Assembly (NCBI GenBank): GCA_037833965.1
Contig: AP031358.1
Location: 18,484,001-18,548,000, forward strand
Length of the DNA stretch: 64,000 nt
Reading direction: 5' to 3'
From: Marchantia polymorpha subsp. ruderalis
Taxonomy: Eukaryota > Streptophyta > Marchantiopsida > Marchantiales > Marchantiaceae
A model generated the notes under the pieces. It worked only from the letters and a program-made list of their open reading frames with translations, did not search any database and was not told where the DNA came from. The position numbers and the translations under genes are program-made. This document shows, piece by piece, positions 1 to 11,899 of the stretch. The stretch's first letter is position 1; every line of letters starts with the position of its first letter.

Positions 1-3000
1 TCACTCAAAAAAGACTTAGATTCGATTTTACTCCTCTATCTAATAAAATACTAGCTTTATCTTTAAATTTCGAAGAAAAGAATTGAAAAAATTGGAAAAT
101 GGACAAAGTCAACAAGATGTCAATAAAAGGTGAGTCTGTGACAAAATTGAAAATTATCATTGAAGAGAATCTATCAAGTTTTTATGTGGAATTCATCACA
201 AAATATATACTTGTTATTGCTTGGAAGAAGTTTCATAATTTTCATCAATAAAAATAACATTTGTTTATTGAAACACTCTACTACAAGATTTATATATATA
301 ACAATGTTCATGTAATAAAAAATTCATCATGTTAGCTTTGATCATGGGAAAAAACGGTGAAGATAATTGCTTATTACATTTAATCACAGTTAAAAATATA
401 AATTAAAAGAATTGTTGTCAAACTATGAAAGTTCAATTTCTTTTATATGACATTGAAAGATCATGAATCCAAAATTAATATAATAAAATCAATAGATATT
501 ACCAAGGATACTGCATCCATCAAATATGAATAGAAAAAGTAAACAAAAAAAATGTAAACAACATGTTCAGAGCTTGTTTCAATAGGTTGATGATAATTAA
601 AGATTCTGATAAAAAATGACTGAATTGTTTCAGCAGCAAACAACATCAGGTAAGAGAATGTTGAAACTTCAATAGGTTGATGACAAGAGTTAGAAATTTT
701 AACTATAAACTGGTATTTCAAAGTTTTATATTATATACTTTTATTTTTTAATTATCAATTAAATTTATAATAATATGTAATTAAATAATAAATTTAAGTT
801 AAATGTTATTATTATTCTATGTCAACAAGGATGATATTAAAAAAAATCAAATACTATTTATTCATGTATGAATGTAAAGCTATAAAGCTTTAAAATAAAG
901 TGAAATAGAAAAAAAATTCTCACATTAATAACTCAATAAATTTATTGTAAAATTAACTGTATAATTAAAATATGGATATTTTTATTTATAAGACCTAATC
1001 ATAAATTTTATATTATTATGATACAAAAATCATCACATATGATTAAAAATGTTGATTGTTGTAATTGAATAGATGGAAGATACTAAATGAATATAATAAA
1101 AAATAAAAAAATGAATTAGTTTAATAGATATGTTTCATGATTTCAACAATATTATATATGCATATCATGTCAATAGATAAAAGATAATTAGTATGCATAT
1201 TGTGCTTGTTTTTAGCATGTGTTATAAAAATTTCTTAATGTTATCTATTTGAAATCAAACTCAATAAAGAAAATTTAAAGTCGTAGAGATCTAAGAAATT
1301 TATTTAATTTTTTCTAAATTTTTTTAAACTCGATGTATATAACTTGCATAATGAAAAGTTTGCAACTTTTTTTTTATAAAAGATGTATATGGTCATATAC
1401 ATGTGAAATATATGTATATGTAAAAATTGTACATTGTTTGTGCATATATATATATATACAATTTTTTAAATATTTGTGAAGAAACAAGTCAATATATGTT
1501 TTAATGCATACTAATAAGGTTGATATTATTTATTTCTAGCATGTTAGCTATTGTTACATAACAAATATCACAAATTTTGTTTGTGACACACAAATAAGGT
1601 AATTTAAAACAAAACATATATGATTATGTCAAAAATGCTCACAAAAAAATAAAATGTGTGTTTTTTTTTCTCATGTTTACTTGTATTTTCTGTGTATTAT
1701 TTTCTAGCATTGATTTTTAATTTCATAAATCTATTTGAAATATACATTTGATTACTTATATATATTCAAATATTTCATAATATTTCAAATCTAAAGATCT
1801 CAAATAGAAATTGAATCATTGATGTGTCAAGTTTTATATTTTTCCTATTTTCATAAGAACGCATTCATCATCAGAATTTCATTTATTTAAACTTTTAAGC
1901 TTTGAAAAATTTGGATTTATTTGTGCTTTTATTTGTGTCTTTGTCAATTTGCTTGAGATTGAGCAGAAATAATACCAAAAAATGAAACCATCATTATTAT
2001 ATACTTTTTGTTGATATTATATTTGATTGATATAATTGATGAGATTATTTTGTATCCTGTTGGTATTTGCAAAATATTGATCTTGTAGAAATCCGTGCAT
2101 TATTTCTTGCATGATTCATGAGGAACTAAGATCACCTTGAATGAACTAACACTAAGTAAAAGTTTAGTCTTGTTGGTTTTACCTTAAATAACCTAGAAGT
2201 AGAAGTTAGTCTTTAATCATATATGCTAATTAAAGTTATGAGTAAAAAAGCACTACATTAGTTGAATTTTTTATATTGAGAGATCACATCTAGACTTTAC
2301 ATTAACATTTGATTATATTTGACTTCTAATTGAAACACATATGTTTGAAGATGAGGAATAATTTGTAAGGAAACATACATATAATTTATAAAAAAAAATT
2401 TGTCTTTAAGCCATGGCTTATATGAATGGCTTATATTAATGAGGATGTTAATTTCATCTTAAGATTTCTAAATTGATCATTTATTATCAAAACTATGCAT
2501 TCATAGGTATTTTAAATCCAATTTTGTGCAAATGTTCACACTAGTATATAATGATTATTAAACACTTAAGATAAAAATAATTATAAAAAAATTAAATCAA
2601 ATACATTCATAAACTTTTGATTTTATCAAAAAAATAAATTTAAAAGTAGTATTATGATTGAAATCACAATTTTTGTTTATAACGTTCAGATGATTGATGA
2701 GACAATTTTTTTTAATAATTAACACCCTTCTCTTCAGTTTAACAAATAACAAAATTATTTAGATTCATCTTGTAGGTTTAAAAATCAAGACATATGATTC
2801 TAAATCTTGTTTTATTTTGGCAATTTTCACAGTCTGAAGCTCTCATAAGATGTTTGTGATCAATAAAAAAATTTGCATTCAACATTTAAAATCGTTTGAA
2901 TTAAAAAAAAAATGTTTGAATTTGACATTTGTAAAATTTTTATTTAACATGGCATCGAACAATATTTTATTTACATAACCACCATTTCTTACTAGAAAAA

Positions 3001-3361
3001 TTTAAGTGTTTTTTCATATAGTCTTCTCTACTATTGCTTGTAAATTCAAAAGTCTTTTCTATACCTTTCACACTCAAAAAACTTTGATTGATATCTTCAA
3101 TAACATCATCACACCAAAATTAAGTTGAACTTGTAGCATGAAAGTTGGCAAGGACATGGCCAGACCTGTGAGTTTCATGTAAAAGGACAGCTTCATCATT
3201 GAGAGACAAAATTACACTCATGGTTTTTTGGCCTTTAGATTCTCATCAACTTTGGTATATTTTTGTCTATGCTTGGATATAAATTCATACTTAGCATGTC
3301 TGAAAAAGATGTAAATGAAAAAATTATTATATTAATATTTTAGTTTAATTAGGTAATATAT
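1..3361. other. AT-rich gene-free flank
   Basis: Very AT-rich sequence with poly-A and poly-T runs and a short (TA)n tract near 1445-1459. No open frame longer than about 90 codons is present, and the longest (minus, 461-721) is low-complexity Phe/Ile/Ser text with no recognisable domain. A stretch around 3050-3300 read on the minus strand has short protein-like runs broken by stops and may be an old mobile-element remnant. Nothing else was recognised. This stretch lies outside the segmental duplication. Confidence 0.6.
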
Positions 3362-3710
3362 TGTTGAAAATAAAAACACAAAATCCACAAAACACAAAAT
3401 CACAAGCATATGCGCATATACTCGGTTCGTCACTACGGACGTACAAGAAGAACAAGAAGGTTTTACTGAAAGCTACAAACGTTCGAGGAGAGCTATGGCT
3501 TGTGCCCCTGTATAGTGGGTAGTAGAAACCCTAACAAAAGAAGAAAAAATCTAAAACCTAATTCTAACTAGGGTTAACCTAGCTAGAGTTTGAGTTAATA
3601 CTAACATATGTGAAGTATGTGAACAGAAGACAACATTTTACAGATATTTTACATTCATTGTAGGTTTTATGTGAGTTTCAGATTTAGGGTTCAACTAAAA
3701 ATCTACACTC
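3362..3710. mobile_element. possible degenerate LTR (solo-LTR-like)
   Basis: The stretch begins with TGTTG and contains a short GC-richer core with phrases such as CGGTTCGTCACTACGGAC and CTACAAACGTTCGAGG followed by AACCCTAA-type sequence. I associate this style with plant Ty1/copia long terminal repeats. No partner LTR, primer-binding site or pol-like ORF is visible nearby, and the right edge is not defined. This is pattern resemblance only; a repeat-library search would decide it. Confidence 0.28.
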
Positions 3711-4302
3711 TCCTTTAACTACTTAAATTTAAATACACTATTATGAAATCCTACATTGAATTTTAGTCAATTGAATCATTTTAACACTATGAGTGCTTTT
3801 TTACGATATGTTGGGAAAGCATTCAATTTCAAGAATCTTGGTTCTATCATGCATGAGAGTTTCTACTCGTAAAGTTTACTCTTTTCAGTTCAGGGAAATT
3901 TTTCTTTGTCTACGTATTATATCCTCCTGGTTTGCAACACATTTTCACTTGACTTGATGATGATTTGGAGGTCACATAATATACTTAAGCTGTGGTGTTT
4001 GAGATGATACGTGAGGTTGAATGAAGGAAGCATTTGGCGAATTACACTCCTCAAGAGGTGATGACACATTTCTACACTTGGGTTGATAGTGATGGTGAAT
4101 ACTAACTGATGGCAATTGCTATTACACATAGCACAACTTCAAACTGCCAGTTCATTTCATTCTACAGTAACTTCCAATCAATCGTAACCTTGTTTGTTAT
4201 CACAGTTCAAATCTTGCTCTAGAAAGACAATAAGCTTTACGAATGAACAGCGATTGGAGCAACAACAACAAAATATGAGTATGAAATCCTGTCATCTCTT
4301 TC
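3711..4302. other. intergenic sequence left of the duplication
   Basis: No supported gene. A 70-codon minus ORF (3917-4129) has no recognisable domain and no homologous counterpart in unit 2. The sequence diverges completely from the corresponding left flank of unit 2 (before 31694), so the duplication boundary is at about 4303. Confidence 0.5.
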
Positions 4303-5798
4303 TTACTCAACTGTAAGAATAAGCGTAAGGAATATATGAAGATACGCATCCAACTTTACATGTTTGTTAGAGGTGCACAAAAGGCGGTGACTACGACTAT
4401 CTTAATATTTAGACTATGACTTTCTTTAATGTGTTATCTGACCTACTTTAAACGACATGTTTTCATTACAATAAATTGCATCATAGAAAGCAATAGTTAG
4501 TATCATACATCGAATACAAGTCATAATTTTCAATATATACAATTGGTCTACTTGTACTTATACATAATATATTATATTTCATGACCAAGGTAACTAAATC
4601 ACTCTGCATATGAAAAACTATTCAACAGCAACTTGCTGTGAATGCAGAGGTTGCTGCGATGGCCTAGTACGAACGATTACACTTCCAAGAGTCAACATTT
4701 GCTTTCAAAACGCGGAGCAAGTTCACATAAAGTTTTCCATTATAATAAAAATATCCCGACATTATGGTACAATGTGTGAAAAGACACACACAATACCTCC
4801 AACACTTCCGTCCTTGCTCCAATTACTTTTACGAAGATTTGAGAATGCATGGGCCACTAAGTCTGTCCTTTTATACTTCGTTCGACAGTCTCTCTGCCAA
4901 CACGACTTCACTGGAAATGTACACTTTGGATGCGCATTTCAACATCAATATCGTAATAAGTCCGGAGCTCTTTGAAAGCATTAAACAAAAGTTCAAGCAT
5001 GAAAGAGAGGGGGCAAAACCCCAACCAACAGCGAATTCAACAGAAAAATGGACCAACAAAAACTTGATCCTCACTCCAAAACCTATGCTCTGAAATCGAA
5101 TTCAAACCTTACGTTATTCCGTCTTCATTTCCAAAACCTTTTGGCCTAGTGCGTTGACTTTTGCATCTGCTCAAGTTCAAAAACACAGTGCGAAATGAAA
5201 ACATCTAAAGATCTGAAGATCGAAGGGTCTGACTAAAGAGATTGACAATCCTCGAAAAACACATATCCGCACATTCCAGTTATTCAATTAGCAGATGTCT
5301 ATCATTAATTTACAGGAAAAGAATTATGAGATATTATTACAAATTTGAGCAGCAAACTAAGACCTACAACTCACTCACATTGAATTTCAAAGGATTGGGT
5401 TGAGAAGGGATCCCCTTGAGAAGTTGAAAATACAACCATGAAGTACGCATTCTCAATGACAATCGAGCTTCACAGGAGCACATGAATGTGGAACAAGTGC
5501 GAAAGTGCAGATTCGTGTTGACAAGTTCAAGACAAGATCATTGATCACAGCTCTCCCTTGAACAAGAACTGCTGGCCCATCTTACCAATGAGGTAAAGCC
5601 ACCTACCAAAGTCCCAAGCAGCCTAAGGTGTGATGTTCTACTCATATGATATACTCTGGTGAAGTCACCAGATCCCTGTCATCCGTGCACAATTCCAAAT
5701 AATTTTCTCTTGTGTACATATGTCCGCTGGACGATTTCAAATGAAGCTCTAATAGCTGACGCTACAACTCTGGTGCTTCCTCTCCAGACGTGATTCCA
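4303..5798. other. 3' flank of the STE24 fragment
   Basis: Non-coding flank shared by both units. The ORFs seen here (for example plus 4610-4975) are not conserved as protein: unit 2 has a 4-base duplication (TTCG repeated) that shifts the frame without compensation. It probably includes the 3' untranslated region of the minus-strand STE24 fragment. No repeat or RNA gene was recognised. Confidence 0.5.
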
Positions 5799-8137
5799 TC
5801 ATTCGTCCTTCTTTGTGTACTTGTCAAGAGCCTGGAGCCGTTCGACAAGCGGTGGATGAGAGTAGTGATATGCTGAGTACCAGGGATTTGTGTTCATTGC
5901 TGAAAGGCTTTCCTCCTGTCACAGTAGTAGTGCAGCATGTTAATATTCAGTACAAAGCTCCTTAAGGATTAGTGGATCTTTATAAGAACTCTTTGCCTGT
6001 AGTATTAGAGTTCGTCATCTAACCAAACAAAAAGTTTGAATTCAAAACGTACATATCAATACTAACTTTCTCATCTAGAGATGCAAATCCGAAGGATACT
6101 CAGAAAAGATAAAACCATAAACAGTTTTTGCATTCTTGACCGTACTTGTAACTTGATGAGGCCTCGCAAAGAATCTGCGTAACCAAGCTTCCTTGCGAAT
6201 GCATCGGCCTGTAAAGAAACAGAAAGCGAAAACTGAGTTTAACACGAACTAAAACTCATGAGAATTTCGAAGAAAGCGAGAATTGTAATCTACTCATTGT
6301 TTGTTTGTCATCTAAATTGTGAGCACCATTTGGTAAATATCGACGCAAAATAGTAGCAACAAAAGTATTGAGCTACTTCAACAACACGATTGTACAGCCG
6401 ACTACGATACTGCGGCAAAAGTTTGCAATTGATGTATATGGGGATGAAACGGAGAAGGGTGGAAGGGAACGTTAACCTGAAACTCGAATTCCCTGCTGAC
6501 CAGGTTGAGGCCAAAGCTAACAAGATGTTGCAAGGGCATGATTGTATGCTGCATGTTTCAAGAAATCGAGACGGCCAGAAACGAGATATAAGACCAGAAA
6601 GAAGTTATACCTCTTACAAAACAAATTGTTCAACTAAACTTCTACTGTACATCAAAGAGGGCAGTAGATGTGAAAACAAATGTATTTCTTCAAGATTCAA
6701 AAAAATGGCAAACTCTCAAGAAAATTAAGAACTACGGAGCTATGTCAACGAAGGATATTGATGACACAACTCATTTGATCTGGCTGTCACCATTTATCTC
6801 GATCAGCTGTTGGTCAATATTAAGTACATAACTGAAGAGGAGAGGGAAAGAACCTGGAATAACACGAGGCCAATAAGAACAGGCTGGGTTGAGAAACCAA
6901 AACTTCGGAAAAGATCAGTTGAATTGCGAACTAATGTATAACCGCCGAATTGCAACAGCGTAAGAACCTGTCAAGTTCAAGCTAATCAGTCAAGCTCAAT
7001 GGTCGATTCAAGTTGTCATGTTCTTAATAAGATGAATGCATAACGTACAATCCGGAGCTACAGGTAAATAACACCCTATGTGAACTCAAATCATCCGGTA
7101 AGCAACGAGCAAGGTTTTCGACAGTAGCCGTCTGTCCTAAGCAACCATAAAGTAAGAAAACTTGGAGAACAATTTGTGTATACAAATATGCAAGGCCTGC
7201 ATGAGTGCTTGGTCTGAATTTAAACACTCCAAAAACATGAAATACTGTGATCAGCTGTTGGTAAATACCTGCATGGCTAGAAAGGAATACATGGTATGAC
7301 TAAGCTGCCAGTGGCCAAGTTCATGTGCGAGAACTGCTACGACCTCTTCCTCCTTACACTGCAAATTTCGTCATCTGGTCAGCATCGAATCTCTTCACTT
7401 TGATGATATAGGCACAAAGATCGTTGATAGATGCAAAAGCACGATCGTCCGGATTTACGTTACAAACATAGTAACAACATTCCTTCTAGAAAACCAAATG
7501 ACTTCAGATAAAGCGATGGAACATATATTGCTTATTCCAATGAAGCAACAATTCACCAGAAGTACCTGTTGTATAAGTGTATCATAAAGCACAATGCGCT
7601 TGCTGTTGAAAAAACCATACATGTATGCCTGCAAAACCGTATCATCTTAGACCTTAAATATCAACGAAGCATGAGGCAGAAGAACATCCATGTATGATCT
7701 GAGCACTAATCCACGAATGTGTATCAACTTACATTGCTATGGCTAGATCTTGTGGATCCGTCAATGACAAACAGCTTCTTCAAGGGAAACTTTAGTAATG
7801 ACGCCAGCTTTTCGATTTTTGCCCTCAGCTCTCCTTCGGGCAGCTGTGCAGATATGCCCAGCAGGACCCATATGTTAGCGATGCGCACCGCATTGCACCG
7901 TGGGAGTAACATGATTCACAGCTTCAGGCAGTTCCAAGGTAAATGGCTGCTGACAACATATGTCTTCCAGAAAAACATTGACAGGCAACAATAAACGCTT
8001 GAACCCCGATTTGAAATACTTACTGGAGTGAACTTGTTAAACAGTCGGGCAATGAGAACGGGATAAATAGCCATCATCCCGAGTGACAAAACCAGCATGA
8101 ATCCCCACAAATAAAGAGCAAGGTATGGACCTCCTTT
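5799..8137 (-). CDS. STE24: CAAX prenyl protease STE24, 5'-truncated (copy 1)
   Basis: Homologue of STE24 (M48 metalloprotease), a multi-pass ER membrane enzyme that trims prenylated CAAX proteins. Eight exons with GT-AG junctions at codon boundaries give 247 uninterrupted residues: 8137-8024, 7843-7733, 7628-7566, 7358-7269, 6967-6854, 6548-6477, 6208-6146 and 5915-5799 (TGA). Exon 1 is a membrane segment (KGGPYLALYLWGFM...). Exon 4 holds the zinc motif HELGH (residues 108-112) and exons 6-7 the third ligand Glu in EFQAD. The C-terminus ends with YHYSHPPLVERL and KYTKKDE. Plant STE24 is about 424 aa, so roughly the first 177 residues are absent; directly upstream lies the 3' end of an F-box/kelch gene instead. 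Compared with copy 2, residue 184 is Glu rather than the conserved Ala. Splice sites are inferred from conservation, and activity without the N-terminal membrane segments is doubtful. Confidence 0.87.
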
Positions 8138-8370
8138 CTGCAGACATTGGAAAACGCAGAGGACATATTAGCAAGGCACATGCAGTCATACGTTCTCGAT
8201 TATGACTCGATAGACCCATCTAACTCTCTACTACCCTCCGGAATTACCATGCTTCCGCCCATTCCTGCGCAACGACCACCTCCCACGACACCCCTTCTTC
8301 TTCATCAATCGAGGTCCGAACTGCGTCTTCCCAAGCACCTACCGCCATCGCGAATCATTGGTCCCAGCTC

Positions 8371-9712
8371 TTACTTCAGAGAAAACGACCCACCACGAGT
8401 GCCATCCCGCATAATACCACCTCTCGCGACTCCGATGATGCTCCATCTCTCACTGCCTTCCGCCTTCGGACTGTATGCATGAATCTGTGGTAAAAACAGG
8501 CCGACCCCTCGCGCACCGCCGATCACGAACAACTCGTCGCCCACGGCTTTGAAGCCCAGGCCCCAACCATTGGTGTTCTCGGCCCGATGAGGAACCTTCT
8601 CCAGGAGTTGCCACTGGTTCTTCTCCTTGTCGTAGGACATCAACATGTTCTCGATGATGTTGATGCCATACAGCTGATTGTTCAGGACGGCGATCAAAGG
8701 TGGCGCGACTTGGGTGCTCGGGACGAACTTCTTGGGCCACATGTCCTCAATTAGATTCCAGGTTTTCATCGCCGGGTCATACACCTCTCCCGAATTGAGT
8801 ATGATCGACTGTTGTTGACTGCCAATGACGTGGAACTTGCCGTCCATCACAAATCCCGAGCAGCACTTCCTCTCCGTGTTCATGTCAGGCAGCATGAGTC
8901 GGTTTCGGAGTTGTACCTCTCGACCGACTTCAGAAGACTCCTTCGACTCCTACCTCCGGCGAAGTAGGCAAATTGTCCGAAGCTGGCCGAGCCGAATAGA
9001 CACCGATCAGTATGCATTTTCGGAGTCGTCGACCACGCACTCCTGATGGTGTCGAATCTCCACACTACGTATCCATCTCCGCCTTGCCCTAGGACCATCA
9101 AGTTCAGCCCGGCCACCATGCTCTCCTTGTCGCACGTGTGAACCACGAAATCGCTAGGGCACGGTGGTATCACCACCCAATCGTTCACGGTGGGTCGATA
9201 CGCCCGCCATTTCTTATCGACATTCGTCACTCCTAAAATAATCACCCAATCTTCGCGAACGGATTGCAGCCTTCTAGCCTTGTACAGCTCCGGGTGCAGC
9301 AGATGCGCCTTCCACTTCTTGCACACCAGAGCCATGTCGTATATCTTCGCACGCGGAATCCCAGTCAAACACAGTTGCCCCAGCTCGTCGTGAATACTAG
9401 GGAAGTAATCTCATATCCTCGCACGTCTTGCTGATCTTGCTCAAGGTCGCAGGGCTTGACAGCCCCCATGTCCGGGCACTGGTGATTCCGCAGAGCAAGC
9501 TCGCTCGATAATCCATCGGCGACCACGGCGTTGTCTTCCACGCCGGCGAAACAATTTCTCGGCTCGCTGCTCTGCAATCTCTCGAGGGCTGCGATCACGC
9601 ACGGCCATTCCCACCGAGCCCCGCTTGCGAGAAGCCGGCTCAGCGCGCATGGACAGCGACGACGCGGTGGCAGTCTACGGCAGTCCATTCCGCCCTGCCC
9701 CCATGGCTCCAT
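8371..9712 (-). pseudogene. F-box/kelch-repeat protein, SKIP11-like, two frameshifts (copy 1)
   Basis: Intronless F-box/kelch gene of the SKIP11 / At1g74510 type; family members act as substrate adaptors of SCF ubiquitin ligases. The protein is spread over three frames: about 104 codons of N-terminus (9712 to about 9402), the F-box and first kelch repeats (9410 to 8883; IHDELGQLCLTGIPRAK and MALVCKKWKAHLLHPEL), and the remaining kelch repeats to the stop (8895-8371; CCSGFVMDGKFHVIG and NTNGWGLGFKAV). Together they give about 450 residues, the usual family length. The first break falls just before the F-box, the second after YNSETDS where a short deletion is implied. Both breaks recur identically in copy 2. 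Its 3' end lies 233 bp upstream of the first STE24 exon on the same strand, so a read-through transcript is conceivable but untested. Confidence 0.82.
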
Positions 9713-10149
9713 TCTCCACCCTGTGCGTTCTAACAGAGCGCCTCCGAGGCCGTCTCTGGTCCGGCTCCTGGCTCGTATGAACCAGCTGCGGTTCCAGCGC
9801 CCTCGCCCTTCATCAAAAAAATATTTTCGATCTCTTGTACCAATCTAGCTATTAACATTAAATTATAACTCAAACATACTTATTTTTATTTTACATTATT
9901 TTTCCCTCTGCTACTAACATCCAATCCCTCTTCGTATAACTAATCAAAGTGAGTCGTCATGTTAGACTCACAGTTACGTTTTTCACGTTTATTTTGACCT
10001 TGTTGTGGATGATATAGAGAAGGTTACAGATTTCTTATTCCATGTGCAATTTCTTTTGACACCTTGATAACAAGTTGGATTGGCCTTCACATTAAATTCT
10101 TAGGATTCATTTCGATTAATCCATTGAACCTCCTATCCCTTGACACTCA
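9713..10149. other. presumed 5' region of the F-box/kelch gene and intergenic DNA
   Basis: A short GC-richer stretch to about 9830 continues the CpG-rich character of the F-box/kelch gene and may be its leader and promoter. It then changes abruptly to AT-rich DNA. No promoter element could be assigned with confidence. Confidence 0.35.
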
Positions 10150-11100
10150 AAAGAAAAAGATGCACAGGGGAAGATTTCCTACATAGTCACGAGCACAAAC
10201 CTACTGCCATTCATCTCTTTCAGTGGAAGAAATATAAGCAAGATTCAGTGTACTTTGAGAAGCAGTTGGAGCAATCTTTGGGACCATTTTTTCACGTCAT
10301 GCAGTGGGTAAGATCCAGTTCAATAACTTTCTTATGATTACATGGCAAATTAACTTAGTTTTAAAATGAGGAGAGGTTTTCATACTAACATGATATTTGG
10401 GAAGTATGATATAATGATTTTTATGCGAAAAGAGTGATAGTTGGAAACCGTAATTCAGAAGTTAATGTCACCTCCATGTCACGGGGACACGTGGTATATG
10501 TCGTAAATAACAGTTTTGATACTCGGTTTGTGGCCGCAAAGTTTTCTCAGAATTAATTCTTGCGAAAAATATCGCTTGTATTATTTTTGTATTTCGATGA
10601 GTTACGCTTCCAGCACATTTGTAATTATAATTATCAAAGAAGATTGTAAAAACTTATGATTAATACCTAAACAATTTTTACGGATTTTACATTTTTTTTC
10701 AAAACAAGCTTTCTTACACAAAACGCAATTCTCCGTAATAGTACATTGTTCAAATTAAATGCAAATATTTGATTTAAAATTTTCAGTTCTCATTCATACA
10801 CATTAATTTGAATGTTAACATATTTTTTGTAATATTTACACTTGTTAGATATATAAATTTTTAGCTTGAGATTTTATGGTCATGAAATGCTTAATTTCTT
10901 ATTAATCGAATTAGCTTGTACAAATTACAAAACAATTACATTGTTTTGTAATGATAGTGAACAGTTCGATTTTCTAGAAACGGTGGACGCTGTATGAGAA
11001 ACTGCTACTCTCATTGACCCCTGATAGGAAGAAGCGCTCAACCTATTACTTGCTTCTGGACGTGTGTGCGAGATGCTGTACTGTTGTGGACTTGTTCTAA
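10150..11100 (+). pseudogene. unidentified plus-strand gene, truncated by deletion (unit 1)
   Basis: Two exon-like segments joined by a plausible GT-AG intron. The first, about 10150-10307, reads KRCTGEDFLHSHEHKPTAIH and onward to GPFFHVMQW before GTAAGA. The second starts after TTTTCTAG at 10978 and reads KRWTLYEKLLLSLTPDRKKR to CARCCTVV, then runs out after three more codons at TAA 11100. Unit 2 keeps the same exons and about 1.24 kb more with further exon-like pieces. Unit 1 joins directly from 11088 to the sequence matching 39702, so this copy is 3'-truncated. I do not recognise the family; His-rich and basic composition is all that can be said. Confidence 0.42.
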
Positions 11101-11120
11101 TTAAAGGACGACCATGAATC

Positions 11121-11200
11121 CATCTAGATTACAAAGTGTATTATCATATCGACTGTAATAATACAATCTATATGATAATACACTTTTTGTAAGCTAGATG
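11121..11200. repeat. 80-nt imperfect hairpin (MITE-like or small-RNA precursor-like), copy 1
   Basis: Left arm 11121-11149 pairs with right arm 11170-11200 around a 20-nt loop. The inner 17 bp (AAAGTGTATTATCATAT against its reverse complement) pair perfectly and the outer CATCTAG/CTAGATG ends also pair. The element is perfectly retained in unit 2 (39733-39812). Its size fits a very short MITE or a pre-miRNA-like fold. Expression cannot be judged. Confidence 0.6.
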
Positions 11201-11640
11201 TTTAGTGTGTCATTGCGCTTGTGTTGTTTAGTGATTGCAGAACTCTCTGTGTGTAGTGTGGAGTGTCATGTGGACAAGGATCTCTCCAGAAAGGCGTTTT
11301 GCGATGTTCATGAGTTCTCACCGTACGTGTTAATAATCAACAGATCATTCATGTTGAACACAGGTCAATAAAAACAGTTGAAATATTTTTCGATCACATT
11401 TTTGGAAATGACGAGTATTTCAGTATTGAAGTGTTTCTATCTTCATATTCAAAGAAGAGATGTTATTGAGATGGATCACGTTAAAGTTATTCATCGTCAA
11501 GGTTTCTTACTCCACCCTAGACTATCTTAAACATTAATATTCCGTTCCAAATGTTATCCGCTCTTTTATCCCGGGCAATCATTCATTGTTAAGGTTTCAT
11601 TATCAATAAGGAAATTTCACATCTTTGCTATCAATGTATA
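11201..11640. other. intergenic, no gene seen
   Basis: Shared by both units with only point differences. No coding-like frame or recognised repeat. Confidence 0.45.
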
Positions 11641-11649
11641 TATCTGTTT

Positions 11650-11890
11650 TTTTTCCGATACCTTTTTTTTACACTCAGCATCATTAGTCGTAGATTTCCT
11701 TTCCAAATTCACTGAAAATGCAGGTTTGCCATCAGAGTTTTTGTCATTCAGAAGAGTACCATAGTTATCTGTGTTTTTTTCCTTCATGGTAGGTTTGGTT
11801 GTTGCAATTGTGCATTTCCTATCTCCTGCCGTTGTTACCACGCCAGCATTCTTCTCCGACACACAGCTGAACTCATCTTCCGATTGAGAT
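11650..11890 (-). CDS. candidate exon, Lys/Thr/Ser-rich, unidentified (unit 1)
   Basis: A minus-strand frame opens after a possible acceptor (ATCACCAG) and reads ESQSEDEFSCVSEKNAGVV, then a Lys/Thr-rich run and NLERKSTTNDAECKKK. The frame is shared with unit 2 over about 70 codons, with mostly amino-acid-changing differences (N/K, P/L, T/I). The two copies diverge in frame at a poly-T tract. The acidic Ser/Glu start resembles disordered nuclear proteins, but no family is recognised and it may be non-coding. Confidence 0.25.
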
Positions 11891-11899
11891 TCTGGTGAT

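Noticed and set aside
4610..5093. Cys-rich plus ORFs (CCECRGCC...) upstream of STE24
   Set aside because: The unit 2 copy has an uncompensated 4-base duplication, so there is no protein-level conservation.
7024..7227. Minus ORF of 67 aa between STE24 exons (VFLLYGCLGQ...)
   Set aside because: It first looked like part of STE24, but the true exon is 6967-6854 (FGGYTLVRNSTDLF...), and this ORF lies in the intron upstream of it.
8147..8482. Pro-rich plus ORF of 111 aa over the F-box/kelch 3' end, with a counterpart at 35520
   Set aside because: It is antisense to the kelch coding region and the STE24 boundary; its Pro/Leu richness mirrors the opposite-strand codons.
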